Origin: Olivibacter sp. XZL3
GTDB lineage: Bacteria; Bacteroidota; Bacteroidia; Sphingobacteriales; Sphingobacteriaceae
Assembly (NCBI RefSeq): GCF_004368405.1
Contig: NZ_SBJH01000006.1
Span: 56,740 to 120,739, forward strand
Length of the DNA: 64,000 nucleotides
Direction: 5' to 3'
Under the pieces are notes generated by a model, which was not told the origin of the DNA, searched no databases, and was given only the letters and a program-made list of their open reading frames with translations. This document shows positions 45,201 to 60,200 of the stretch, one piece after another. Position 1 is the first letter of the stretch. Each line of letters starts with the position of its first letter. Both the position numbers and the translations under genes were made by a program.

Positions 45201-48200
45201 AATCGAAATGACAGCGAACGGCATAACGGTGGGAATCAATAAGCAAACAGGGCGACTGGCGCGGCTGGCCAATGCATACAGCAAAGATCTTTCATTTAAA
45301 GATGGGCCGATTTTGGTGAGTGGCGAAGCAAGGCCTGTTGCAGTGAACTATTACAGCAGCCAAGATACCGCAGTGGTGGAAGCAAGTTATGAAGGCGATC
45401 TAAAATATATCAAATGGAAAATGGATAAAACGGGATGGCTCGAAATGGACTATGCTTATGCTTTATCCGGCGACCAACAGTTTGCGGGTGTCAGCTTCTC
45501 TTATCCCGAGAATTATGTTTTAGGGGTTAAGTGGCTAGGCAAAGGGCCTTACCGCGTTTGGAAAAATCGACCGCAGGGCACTACCTATAACGTTTGGAAA
45601 AATCGGAACAACAATACGCAAACAGGGAGTTTCCCTTGGATTTTTCCCGAGTTCAAAGGCTATTATGCCGATGTCACTTGGATGGAAATGAATACGGTGG
45701 AGGGTAAATTCTATCTGTCTTTTCCGTCAGAGGACCTTTATGTGCGCTTATTTGACTTCTATGGATTGACAGGTATAAAACCACACCCCGATTTGCCTGT
45801 CGGTAATGTCTCTTTTTTAGATGCAATACCTCCGATAGGCACAAAGCTCGCACTGAATATGACTACCGATACAAAGAGGCTGGGGCCACAAAGTGAGTTG
45901 AACCACCTCGACGGAAAACTTGTCGAAAGAAAAGTCTATTTCTATTTCGGAACGCCAAAAGTAAAAGGAGAAAACAAGCAATTTGAGATGCCAAAAGTAA
46001 ATGTGTTGACAGATTGATGTAGCAGCGTAGGCTGTAAGGCTTTACGCTTTAGTGAACAAGGGAACCATTTGATAAAGTAAAAATTCAAAAGTAAAAAAGC
46101 TTGTCTGTGCAATTCATCTCTCATAACTCATCACTATTTAACTATTTCCCTGCTTCCTATTAACTACTCCCTACTCAACAGCTTCTGTAACTCTTTCTTT
46201 ACAGGTTTCGGAAACGATTGCGCAGATTATTTCAGATCTTAAAAAACGCCTTTTCTGTTCCTATAAGCGCTTTTTATAGGCTATTTCATTTCTTATACAG
46301 GACACTACAGGATGCAGGCATTTCATGTGCTCTTTAATATTGTATTGGCGAAGAAAGCCAAACAGGCCTTTATGCTAACCAACGAGTAAATAACTCACAT
46401 TAAAAACGCAGATACACAACGAACAGGCTTACTAAAGAAGTTTTTATCGGCTTCCTAAGTAAATGCACAATTTAACCAAGTTTAATATGAACCAAGAATC
46501 AGAAAGAAACCGGACACGGAAAAAACAGGTATCCCCACTTGTAACCGAGAGAGAGATAAGGTTGCTTTTCTTTTGCCTGATGTTGTTGTTTACCTTTCCT
46601 CTGTACTTACAGGCGCAGGAAACGATAAAGGGAAAAGTAGTAAGTGCGCAGGACGGACAAGCCCTGCCAGGGGTATCAGTACTTGTGAAGGGAAAACAGG
46701 GCGGCACGAGTACCGACGCCAATGGGAACTTTGTCATCCAGGCCACAAAAAATGAAATCTTGATCTTTTCATTCGTAGGGCATAAACCGAAAGAGGTAAC
46801 TATTACCGGCCCTGTTGTAAATGTCACTTTGGATCAGGATAGCCAAGGCTTAGATGAAGTAGTCGTGGTAGGATATGGACAACAGAAGCGGGGCAACATA
46901 ACCGGCGCGGTGACAACAATGAATACCGAAAAGTTGACAGAACGGCCGCTTGTTCGCGTAGATCAGGCTTTAGTTGGGCAAATGGCCGGCGTGAGGGTCA
47001 AACAAACAACAGGAAATCCAGGACAAGGGCTGAGTGTACAGGTTCGTGGCGTGGGCTCTATATCTGCGGGAAACGAACCGCTGTACGTATTGGATGGATT
47101 TCCCTTATCCGGCGCTACACCTAACCAAAATGGCGGCTATTCCACTGGTAATCCACTCGACAATATCAACCCAAACGATATTGAATCCATTCAGGTGTTA
47201 AAGGATGCATCATCGGCGGCAATATACGGTTCGCGAGCAGCTAACGGGGTGGTTATTATTACCACAAAGAAAGGAAAGTCAGGAAAACCGTCCATTAACC
47301 TGAATACCTATGTGGGGTATAACGAACGAAGTAAAAAGCTCGATATGTTAAGCGGCCCGGAGTGGATTGATAGGGCTATTGAAATGATTGACTATGCCTG
47401 GGTAACCTCTGGTCCGGGTAGAACGGCCGACCAAAGCTCTGAAGAAAGAAGGCAAATACTGGGACTGACGGCGGATCAAGTGAATACAAATTATATGATT
47501 GACGACCGCTGGTTACAACCCGGCTATCCCGGACTGAACATTATCGACTGGCAAGATGAGACGTTCCGGAAGGGCTTGGTACAGAATTACCAGTTATCAG
47601 CTAGTGGTGGTACCGATGCGGTTAAATATTACGTTTCGGGTAATTACAATGGGCAGCAAGGGATGGTGAAAGAACAGGATTTTACGTCTTATGCCGCACG
47701 GGCAAACGTAGAGGTGAAAGCGAATGATAAACTTACTTTCGGAATAAACCTGACCCCCACTTATTCCATCAATAATGATCCGGGCGTCGAAGGAAAGGAT
47801 AATATTTTACATCAGTTGGTGTCCTTTACGCCTGTGCAAGAAGCTAGTGCTGGCTTATACCCGAATACCGGCGATAACCCGCAATATCGTTGGAGTACTT
47901 CCGCTAATAGTCCGGTAGGAAAATTAGAGCAAACCTTGGCGGAAACTAAACGTTTTCGTACCGTTGGATCTTTGTTCGGGCAGTATGAGATTATTGATGG
48001 ACTGAATTTTAAAACCACCCTTAACTTGGATCATGTGGATAATACTTTTAAACGTTATATCCCCTTTACGATTACCGGTAGTTTACCTAATAGGCAGTCG
48101 GATCTCACAAAACGTACTTCGGGAACCTATAGTACTTTTCGCAGACAAACACTGGTCAACGAAAATACATTGAATTATAATAAGATGATCGCTAACGATC

Positions 48201-51200
48201 ATAATATTTCAGCGCTCTTGGGCTTTTCTTATAACTCCGACAAATTGGACGACGCAACGATGTCATCGCAGAATGGCTACGGAAGTAGTACCATTACAAC
48301 CTTAAATTACGCTCTTGGCGTCACTGGTAGCACAAGCGAGACAAAGAATGTGTTGCTGTCCTACTTCGGCCGTTTACAATATAGCTATCAAGATAAATAC
48401 TTAATGAGTGTGTCGGCAAGGCGTGATGGCTCATCCCGTTTTGGGGCGAATACCAAATGGGGGTGGTTCCCCTCGGCATCGGTGGGATGGCGCGTCTCAC
48501 AGGAAAACTTTATGGAGGGAATCAAAGAAACTTTGAGCGATCTCAAGCTACGTGCCAGCTGGGGTAAATCGGGTAATTACAACATCGGCGATTATAGCAG
48601 CTTGTCGGTTCTCGGTAACTATGCGTATTCTTTGGGCGGACAGCTCGTTACGGGCTTGGCGCCGAATGGTATTGTGAACCCCGATCTGACTTGGGAAAAA
48701 TCAAACACTTTTGACGTCGGGATGGACCTCGGTTTCCTTAGCAATCGTATTACGGCCACCATTGATTATTACGACCGTAAAAGTACAGGGCTGCTCTTGA
48801 ATGTACCCATATCCCAGATTACCGGGTTCGCCTCTTCGTTGGACAATGCCGGAAGTGTGCGGAATAGAGGTTGGGAATTCGAAGTCAACAGCCAAAATAT
48901 AACAGGTGTTGCCGATGCCTTTCAGTGGAGTACTTCCGTCAACCTAAGTCACAATAGCAATAAATTGATCTCATTACCAAATGGGCAGTCTCAAATCTTA
49001 ATACCCTCGTCTTTTGATATTTCACATAGTATTCTTCGGGTGGGCGATCCAATGTACAGCATTTATGTGGTTAGGCAAGAAGGAATTCTATCGCAGGCCG
49101 ACATTGACAACGGGGCGGCTTTGTACGGAAACCAAACGGCGGGCGATCCCAAATACTTTGATGCAAATGACGATGGAATCATTAATGAGAACGATCGGGT
49201 CATTGTAGGGCAGCCAAATCCGAAATATACCTGGGGTATTACCAACACTTTCCGTTATAAAGGCTTTGATCTGAGTGTGTTGGTTCAAGGGCAATGGGGA
49301 GGCGGTATTTACTCCTTATTCGGCAGGGCGGTGAATAGAACGGGTACTGGCATTGTCGATAATGTTATAGGTAGCTGGCGCGATCGCTGGCGTTCACCGG
49401 AAGATCCCGGCGCGGGTGAAGTGGGAAAGGCCACTGGCACATTCGGGCGGATTAAGAACACTGATTGGTATTACCCCTCGGATTACATCCGCGTACGAAA
49501 TATTACATTAGGCTACGATCTGGGACGGGTCATTCCAAAGACTACGTTTCAAGGAGCGCGGATATTTGTTACGGCCGAAAATTTCTTTGGCCGTGATAAA
49601 TACGATGGCGGCTTTAACCCGGAGGCAACCAATACCAACTTAAGCGGTAGCACCCAATTCCCGGAGGCGGGCGATTATGGCGGTTTGCCTATTCCTAAGT
49701 CATTGATTTTTGGATTGAATGTGACGTTTTAATGGCCGACTTGACGGTGACAGTGTAAAGTGATAATCATTTAGAAAATAGACAGATGATGAATAAGATT
49801 TTTTTAGTGCTCTTGGTGCTTGGACTATTAACCGGCTGCGAAAAGGAACTCGATCAACAGCCGATTTCCGACCCCACAACCGAAACTTTTTATGCAATCC
49901 CTAACGACTTTATCCAGGGAGCAAATGCAATATATGCGGCCTTACGGGAGTATCCCGATCGTCAGCTAAACTTGTCGGAAACGCGTTCGGACAACCTATA
50001 TGCTGTATCAGACGGTGGCGTGCGCGATTGGGAGGGAATCAATGGCTTTCAGCGTAATTTGGCGGCGAATCCCTATGTCGCGGAGGCTTGGTTGGCCAAC
50101 TACAATGGGATCAACCGGGCCAATGTGTTACTGGAGCAATTAGAGAAGAATGGAAATATAGTAACAGACGAGAACCTACGTGGCCGGTTACAGGGGGAAG
50201 CCCGTTTCTTACGTGCTTTTTTCTATTTTGATCTCTTGCGTTGGTTCGGAAGAGTGCCGCTCGTCGATCGCGTTATCACGGCTAGTGAAGCTGCGGCTGT
50301 TCCGCAAAGTGACATTGCCGCGATCTACGATTTTATTATTGCAGATCTTCAAGCGGCCATTCCTTTGCTTCCAGCGAGAAGTGAATACGCCGGTGTCGAC
50401 CGAGGCCGCGCTACGAACGCTGCAGCGCAAACACTCCTGGCCTTGGTGTATATGACGCGTTCAGGCCCTAACTTAGGAGTAAACGGCACGGGCTTGGCTG
50501 GCAACGATTGGCAGGAAGCGGCGTCCCTATTAGACGAGGTTATCAACTCTGGCGAATACCAGTTTTTAGAAGGGAATAATGCCTATGCGTCCATTTTTTC
50601 ATACGACAACGAAGAAAATGAGGAAGTTGTTTTCGACGTACAATATCTTACCGGACAGAACCCAGTTGCGGGGGCTACCTTTCCTTGGTTATTGGCGCCC
50701 GATACTTGGTTCAATACCAATGGGCACCCGAATCAAGGAGGGCTGACCATCAGGCCTGTTTCAAACGATTTGCTGAATTCTTATGAGCCCGAAGATATTC
50801 GAAAAAGTTTTTCTATCCAGACGGGTTATGTGTTTAATGGGGCAGCGGAACATCGTTCGTTCTTTAAAAAATACATTGACTTGTCCCGCGTTCCGAATAA
50901 TCGCGTGGATTGGCCTATCAATTTTATCGTATGGCGTTTCACCGATGTGTTGATGTTGCGCGCAGAGTGCACCCTACATGGTGCGTCTGGCTCTCAGCAA
51001 GAAGTGGATCAGGTGGTTAATCGTGTACGCGCGCGTGCCGGTTTAGCGCCCACCAGTCAAGTCGATCTCGCCGGTTTAATGGAGGAAAGAAGAAAGGAAT
51101 TCGCTGCAGAAGGGTCAAGGTGGCACGACTTAATAAGAAGCGGCTTGGTAGAGTCGGTAATGACGAGTTGGATAGAAAATGAAGATGTGCAGTCACGCAT

Positions 51201-54200
51201 TGATCCCTTCCAGTTGAATTATACACTTTATCCCATCCCACAGGCTGAGTTAGACGCAAAACCAGGCGTATATACGCAGAATGGGGGGTATTAAGGTGTA
51301 AGGTAAAGGCTTAAGGTGTAAGGAGTAATAGAATTTCAGCTATGAGCTGCGGGTTGCGAGACTTTTGTTAAAATTAGTGGCAGAGGCAGTAGCACAAGCT
51401 AACCTTACACCCTAAAGCTTATCGCTTACAGCCTGTTTGAACTGAAAGCTAATGGCTAAAAACTAACATATGAAACAGCTTTTATTGATTTTCTTTTCTT
51501 TGCTGCAGGTAGCGATCCTTCCTGCGCAGCCACTGCTCGAAACCGGTGGAAAGAAAATGCCGGATGAATGGATTGACGATGTAACGCATCACCGGGTGAT
51601 ACGTTTAGTGCGGAGGCCCGGTATTAATCTTAGCTTCTATTTTCATAACAATCCCTTTGTAGGAAATGAGATGGTCTTTTATGGAAGTAATGAGCAGCAG
51701 AAAGAAAGTTATGCCGGCGAACTAAAGAATAAAGCGCAGGAAATCTATAACCTCAATGTAAAAGATAAGCAGCTTTACGCAGTTAATTTAGAAAACTTGA
51801 AAGTTCGTCAGTTAACGCAAGAATCCGGAAAAATCCAAGGCGAAATCGTGCATCCAAAGACCGGAAAAGTTTATTATCAGTGCCAAGATAGCGTGTTTAG
51901 CGTTGAAGTGAAAACAGGTAAAAAGGAATTGATTTTTGTTTTTCCCGTTGATTTTAAAGCGTCCATTACTACTATTAACGCAGATGCTACGTTGTTGGGT
52001 GGCGCTTACGCCACAGAGAAAGAGAAGGAAATTTCGAAGCAATATCCAGAGAAGAGCCAGTATTTCAATCGCATTTACGAAGCGAGATTACCGAGAACAT
52101 TATTTACCATCGACATCAAAACGAGGCAATTGCAAAAGGTGTTTACCGATAGTGCTTGGTTGAATCACGTTCAATTTTCTCCGACAGACCCAAATTTATT
52201 AATGTTCTGTCACGAAGGGCCGTGGCATAAGGTCGATCGGATATGGACGATTAACGTCAAAACAAAAGAAACCCCCACGCTTATTCATAAACGCAGCATG
52301 GATATGGAAATTGCGGGGCACGAATGGTTCAGTAAAGACGGTAAATATATATGGTACGACCTCCAATTGCCCCGTGGACAGACATTCTTCGTTAGCGGGA
52401 CCGACCTGCAAACCGGAAAAGAGATAAAATATCAACTAGAGCGGAATGAATGGTCTGTCCATTACACCTCGTCCCGAAATAATGAAACTTTTGCCGGAGA
52501 CGGTGGAGAACCGTCGGCTGTTGCGAAAGCGCCGGACGGCAAGTATATCTATCTATTCAAGCCAAAGGGCGATCGCTTCGAAGCGGAAAAATTGGTTAAT
52601 ATGAAACACCATAATTATAAGTTGGAACCGAATGTACATTATTCTCCAGACGGGAAATGGATTATCTTTAGGGCCAATTTTGAGGGTTTCGAGGGCGTAT
52701 ACGCTGTGGAAATAAAAAAAGAAGGAAATGACGGCGGTTAGTAGAAAGAAATTTATTCATTCGGTAGCGATGTCCTTGGTAGCGCTACGCTTTCAAGGAT
52801 CTCAGGGATTTTGCGCATCGCTAGAAAATGGTATTCAAGAATCTGATTTTTGCAAAAAGTTGGTGCCCATTGGCAGGGCCTTGGAACTGCCCGGTTACTA
52901 TGTCTGGTGCAATTGCCCTATTGCAGGTGCAGATGGGAAAATACACGTCTTCTTTTCGCGATGGAAGGCGGACTTAGGTATGAGTGGATGGATTAAAGGC
53001 TCGGAAATTGCACATGCAGTGGCGGAGGCGCCAGATAAGCCTTTTGAGGTATTGGGGACGGTGATAGCTCCGCGCGGGACTGGCTTTTGGGACGGCACAA
53101 CCTGCCACAATCCCTTGATCAAAAAGATAGGCGACACCTATTGCCTCTTCTATATGGGAAATTCAAACGGAAAAACGAACACCAAACGTATTGGTTTGGC
53201 TACGGCATCTTCTCTTCAGGGTCCGTGGACACGTACCGACGAACCCATTCTCCTGCCCGGAACTGAGGGTGCCTGGGATGATCATTGTACCACCAATCCG
53301 GCTTGGGTGAGCGGAAAGGATGGCAGAAATTGGATTTACTATAAATCGTGGAATACGCGCGACTATGAGACGACAACAGGGCCAATCCGAGGTAACCGAA
53401 AATATGGAGTGGCATTCGCCGATACGCCAGCAGGTCCCTATGAGAAATATGAACATAACCCGGTAATTGATTTTTCTGACAGGGGTGCTAATCGGCAATT
53501 CGAAGACGCTTTTGTCTGGCGTGAGGGAGATCGGTTCAAAATGATCGCACGCGATATGGGCGTTTTCAATCATGAGGTAGGACTTATCATGGACTCGGCC
53601 GACGGACTGCATTGGTCAGAACCGCAAATTGCTTTTCATCCACTTAGCTATTACGTGCAAGAAGGGCCAGCTCCCTCACACCTGAAAAGGTATGGACGTT
53701 TAGAGCGCCCGATGCTTTTGCTCGAACATGATGAGCCTGCATGGCTTTTTGGAGCCTCGCAAGGCGGAAAGTATCAGACATCCAGTGCTTTTATTTTTAA
53801 ATGCGAGAGATGAAAACAACAGGTTTTTTATGGTGAAAATTACTGTAACCTGTAAGCCCACGGTGCATTCAACTATAACAAGATCTCAGGTTAGCGAAAT
53901 TCAATGCGTTCTACTAAACGATTAATCAATGTATAACAAGCGACACACCTCGTATTTTTTTCTTAAAAACGTTTCGTTTTTAAAGGCGATTCCCTGCCTT
54001 TTTATGTTACTATGGCACGTTCAAGGCTATTCACAACAAGGGGCATGGACCTCCACTAGCCAGCCCGAGCAGGAGATGAAAGTGCTTAAGCTTCAAATCA
54101 AGGCGCCGACGTTTCCGAAAAGGGATTTCCTGATCACTGATTTTGGTGCAGTGGGTGACGGACAGACAAAAAATACCGAAGCCTTCAAAAAAGCGATTGA

Positions 54201-57200
54201 GGCTTGTCATAAAAGTGGCGGCGGACGGGTTGTCGTTCCTTATGGAAAATTTCTTACAGGGGGTATCTATCTAAAAAGTAATGTAAATCTCCATCTGGCT
54301 GACAGCGCTACCATTTTGTTTAGCCGCGACAGCTCGGATTACCCCATTGTTTTTACGCGTTGGGAGGGTATGGAATGCATGAACTACGCCGCTTTTATAT
54401 ACGCCTATGGCGAGGAGAATATTGCCATTACCGGTAACGGGATACTGGATGGAAATGCTAATAACGACTATTGGTGGTGGTGGTGCGGAGCTAAAAAATA
54501 CGGATGGCGGGAAGAGCTTGGTAAGCAAACCCCGGCGCGCAATGCCTTGCATGAAATGATGCATGAAGAAGTTGATCCGAAAAAGCGAATCTTCGGCGAT
54601 AAACATTATTTACGGCCTAATTTTGTGCAACCTTACCATTGTAAGAATGTGTGGATTGCGGATGTGAAGCTAATCAATTCGCCGATGTGGAATCTTAATC
54701 CGGTACTATGTGAAAATGTATTGATCGAAAAGGTAAAAGTCATTAGTCATGGCCCCAATAACGACGGTTGTGATCCCGAGGCCTGTAAAAATGTATGGAT
54801 TCGCGATTGTTATTTTGATACCGGGGATGATTGCATTGCCATCAAATCCGGGAGAGACGAAGATGGTCGCAATATCGGTCGCCCGGCCGAAAATCATATT
54901 ATCGAAAATTGCGTTATGAAAGATGGTCATGGCGGCGTGGTAATTGGCAGCGAAATAGCGGGAGGAGCAAGAAATATTTATGCCGTTAACTGCGAGATGG
55001 ATAGCCCTAACCTGGATCGCGTATTGCGGATAAAGACGAGTTCAAGTCGTGGAGGGATCATCGAAAATGTCTTTATGAAAAATGTAAAGGTAGGTACGTT
55101 CAAAGAGGCTGCGGTTAAGTGTAATATGTTTTATGAGAAGCCGGGCAATCACATTCCTACCATTCGAAATATCTGGGTGGAAAACCTAAAGGTGGAAAAG
55201 GGAGGACAATATGCTTTAATGGTCGCGGCTTATAAAGAATCACCAGTGACAAATCTGCGAATGATTAATTGCGACATAAACGGAATTAAAGAGCCCTTTA
55301 AAATCGATCATGTTAAGAATCTCGTATTTGATGACGTGAAGATCAACGGAAAGGTGATGGAGGCTCCAAAAGGAGGTGAATAGTTATTGGTTGTTGGTTT
55401 AGCGTGTAGGCGGCCATATATAGAATTAGTGTTTGAATTTTTATTTGATATTTTGTTGTTTGTTAACACATATGGAATAGTCGAAGGAATTAACTTTCAT
55501 ATAAATAAAGATCGGCCTCAAAAGGTTCGGGTGGCAAAAGCTAAGTAATGGTAGATACATTCAAAGAACGTTTTAAGCCGAGAGCTTTCTTTGTTACTTT
55601 CTTTCGCGGAGAAAGAAAGTAAATAATTAGTTATGATTAAAAAAATACATTTGCTGTTCTTAGTGACCGCGATAAGCCTAAGCTTATCAAGCAATTTATC
55701 TTACGCGCAACGAAATGAAAATAAGCACCTATGGCATGGCATAGAGCGAGCTATACATTATAAACCCGAAGGGGAAGATTTTGTCCTTGTGCAGGGAAAG
55801 CGGCGATTTAATCGCGCACTATATGGCACCAATACCGCTTTTCGCGTGGAAGCCGGCGACTTGCCTGAATTTGCTCTATACTTACCCGGCATGGGGGGCA
55901 ATTTACAGTTTGTACTGACAGATGGAACGAACTATAAAAGGCTTATTGATGCTGATCATATCGAAACACGCTATCGTCCGGGAACAATGATTTACCGGAT
56001 TAAAGACGTTCTGTTGGGCGATGGGGAGTTGACGGTACAAATTTTGGCCCAAGCAGAAAGCGAAGGTTTGATTCTTCGTGTGAAAGGAAAAAATATAACC
56101 CGTTCAACCAAACTATGGGCTGTCTATGGAGGAGCTAGTGGGCAAAATTTTAGTCGTGCCGGTGATATCGGAGCCGATCCGGAGTCGAGCTTTTATTTAT
56201 TGCCCGAAAACTGCGTAACGAATGTTTTTAATGTGCACGGCAGAACATTCCATTTGAGTTTTTTAAACAAGAAGGAACAAAAGCAGGAATTATTTGGTGC
56301 TTTTTCCGGCAAACCTTCCTTGAAAGTGTTGGATGCAGGTAAGTTGAATGAGTTGCCGGGATTATGGACGAGTTCGCCCAGTGATAGCCCGCTGCTCAGC
56401 GCAAAGTATGTGCTAAAAGATCAACCTCTTATTTATATTTCAATCCAAAGAGAGAAAAATCAGACGCCATTGGAAGTAATTTTTCAGCGAGCGGAAGAAA
56501 GACGGAAAAGCTTAACGGAGCGCGTGAAGCTCAGAACTCCCGACCCTTATATCAATACCTTGGGTGGCGCTTTGGCAATCGCAGCAGATGCTATCTGGGA
56601 ATCGCCGACATATCTACACGGTGCCGTGGCTTGGCGCATGCGTCTAAATGCCTGGAGAGGGGCTTATGTGGCCAATCCCCTTGGATGGCATGATCGAGCT
56701 AAGTTGCATTTTACCGCTTACCTTGGCTCGCAGGTGTTGGAGCCAGCGACAGGGCCTGTGGTACCGGATACCTCACGACATTTGGCAAGGCAGCTCGAGA
56801 AGATGGGAACGGCTGTGTTTTCCAGTGGATATATTTCAAGAAATCCAAACGATAATACAAAGCCGCATCACTATGATATGAACCTGGTGTTTTTTGATCA
56901 GTTGTATAGTCATTTCCAATACACGGGCGATACCGCCTTTGTAAAAGAAAGCTGGCCTGCTGTTAAAAGACATCTAGCGTGGGAAAAAAGGAATTTTGAT
57001 CAAGATGGCGACGGACTGTACGACGCTTATTGCGCTATTTGGGCCAGTGATGCCTTGCAATATAGCGGAGGTGGTGTAACCCATACCTCTGCTTATAATT
57101 ATCGAGGCTTTGATATGGCGGCGCAGCTCGCAACCATTGTTGGTGAAGATCCAAGGCCTTATAAGCAGGAGGCAATCAAAATCAAGGAAGCGGTAAATCA

Positions 57201-60200
57201 GCACTTGTGGATGAATGACAAAGGCTGGTATGCCGAGTATAAGGATCTTCTGGGTGAGGGACTAAGACATGAGCAACCGGGTCTGTGGACGATCTATCAT
57301 GCGCTCGATACGCGGATTGCTACGCCATTTCAGAAATATCAGGGCTTGAATTATATCGATCAGCATATTCCGCATATCCCTGTGCGGGCACAGGGCTTGC
57401 CCGAGCAGGGACTTTATACGTTGTCTACCACCAATTGGCAACCCTATACTTGGTCGATCAACAATGTGGCACTCGCCGAAAATCTCCAAACAGCACTTGC
57501 TTATTGGCAGGGCGGCAAACCGGAAGAGGCCTTCCAGCTTTGGAAGAGCAACCTGGTAGAAAGCATGTACCTAGGTGCCAGTCCGGGCAATTTTCAGCAA
57601 TTGTCTTTCTACGACGCGCAAAGGGGAGAGCTATACCGCGATTTTGCTGATCCGATCGGCATCGCGGCACGAACATTGACGGAGGGCCTATTCGGCATTT
57701 TACCCGATGCATTAGCTGATACATTAACCATACGGCCCGGCTTACCCTCCGCTTGGGACAAAGCAAATTTGGATATTCCTGATGTGAGCTTTTCATTTGA
57801 GCGCTCTGGATGGCTTGACCACTACGAGATTACCCCAAGATTTCCAAGAAATATGCATCTTAAGCTGTTATTGCGCGCGAGGAAAGCAGCAGTGCGCCAT
57901 GTAAAGGTGAATGGAAAGGAACTTACTTGGAATTGGGTGGAAGAATCACTCGAGCGACCGACACTTCAGGTATTGGTGCCGAAGGCGGCAAGCTACCAAA
58001 TCGAAATTGAATGGGCTGATAAAGAGATTGTTGAACTAAGCTATCAAGACAGCGTCGCTTTAGGCGAAGAACTAAATTTGCATATCTCCGAAGCGCAGAT
58101 TGTGGATGTATATGATCCTCAACAGGTGTTGGCGGATTTTTCAAATGAGAAAGGAACGTTTTCATTGAGACGGATCGGTAAGTCGATGTTCTTTGTAAAG
58201 CTTAGGCAAGAGAATGCACAGTGGTGGGTGCCCGTGAATGTGCGTATTAAAGATGCCTATCGCCGTAAGAGTCCTCCGGAAAAAGTAGACAAGGCAAAGG
58301 GTAGATTCGAGATGTTAAATCTGAGCAAAGAATTCAATGGAAAAGTAACGGAGCTGTTTAAACAACGTTACCTGAGCCCGCGACCGGGCGCGCCAACCTT
58401 ACAACTCCCTTGGCAGGGTGTCGGTAACTGGTGCTATCCATTGATTGAGCCCGTTTTAGATGATCAGGGAATTAAACGGCTGGCGAAGGCGCAAGGTCAT
58501 ATACTGTTGCCGAATGACGTACCTATAAAGGTGTCGGCTGATGGGAATGACATCATGCTTACGTCGCAATGGGATAACTATCCAACAAAGAAAACCTTTG
58601 CATTATCTGGCAAAGCGTCACACGTGTATTTTTTGGTGGCAGGAACAACCAATCCCATGCAAAGTCAATTTACCAATGGAATGTTGACTATTGTTTACGC
58701 TGATGGAACAAAGGAAGAGCTGGAATTGCGAAATCCAGACAATTGGTGGCCAATAGAACAGGATTATGAGGACGATGGTTATGCTTTTTCCTTACCGAAG
58801 GATAAACCCTATCGGCTCCATTTGAAAACCGGCCGGGTCGTGCGTGGTGGAGAAGGAAGCTATTATGAAATCAAAGGATTTACAAAGCGGGCGATAGACG
58901 GAGGTGCTGCCACACTATTAGAGCTCCCGCTCGATCCAACAAAGGAACTGAAGACACTTGAATTGCGAACGATAGCCAATGATGTGGTAATAGGCCTGAT
59001 GGGAATGACATTGGAGGTGGTTGAGTAGTCTAGTGATGAGTTATAGAGGATGCCTGCCGGAAGGTAGGTAAGTAGCAAGACATAAGACAGTAGAAAGAGA
59101 TCATGAAGTGACGCTTGTCCTGATACTTTTGTATTGATACCTAAAAACTAACAACAAACAACCAAAATGAAGAAACACTATCTATGGATGTTGATTTGTA
59201 GCTTGATTGCGATTACATCCTGTAATCAACGGCAGGAAAAGGAGAACGGTTCCATTGATCGGAAAGCTGTTGTAAGCCGACATAATGTTGTTAATGAATT
59301 CATTGATTCGTTGAGCTCCTTAACGGTCGGCAATGGCGAATTTGCTTTTACGGTCGATGTAACGGGTTTGCAGACTTTTCCCTTATTATACGAAAAGGGG
59401 GTGGCCTTGGGAACACAATCGGAATGGGCTTGGGATAGCTTTAAAAATGAAAAAAACTTCCGCTTTGAGGAAACATTGAAAAGCTACGATTTTAACAACG
59501 AAGGGAGAGACGCTAAATACAGTGTGCAGTGGAAAGAGCCTCAACGAAATAAAGAAGCCACTGATTGGTTCCGCGAGAATGCACATCGACTTCAACTGGG
59601 AAACATCGGCTTTGAGTTATATAAAAAAGATGGCCAGCGAGCCCAAGCGAAGGATTTAACTAATATTCGTCAGGAACTGAATTTATGGACAGGCCAAATC
59701 CACAGTTCCTTCCAAGTGGAAGGCGAGCCGGTTGAAGTGTATACTACCGCACATCAACAGCAAGATCAAATAGCGGTTAAAGTGCAGTCTCCCCTAATTA
59801 AAGAGGGCCGTCTAAATATCTATATTCGTTATCCCTATCCAACAGCAAAATTTTTGGATGAAGGTACTAATTGGAAAGATCCTGAACGTCACCAAACTAA
59901 AATTGAGGAGAACAACGCACGTTTTTCCAGTATTAGTCACCAGCTCCAAGGAACGCGCTATGAAACAAGTCTCGCCTTTACCGAAGGTAAACTTAACAAA
60001 GGTGAAGAAGACCATTATTTCGTTTTTCAACCAGCGAGAAACAGTAATCAAATGGAGTTCAGCGCTGCTTTTTCTCCAAAAAAAGCGGAGGAAGGGAGCG
60101 TGCCTTTATATAACGAGACCTTAGCCAGCAGCACAAAAGCTTGGGCCGAGTTTTGGAACAGGGGGGCAGCTATCGACTTTGCCGGTAGTAAAGATCCACG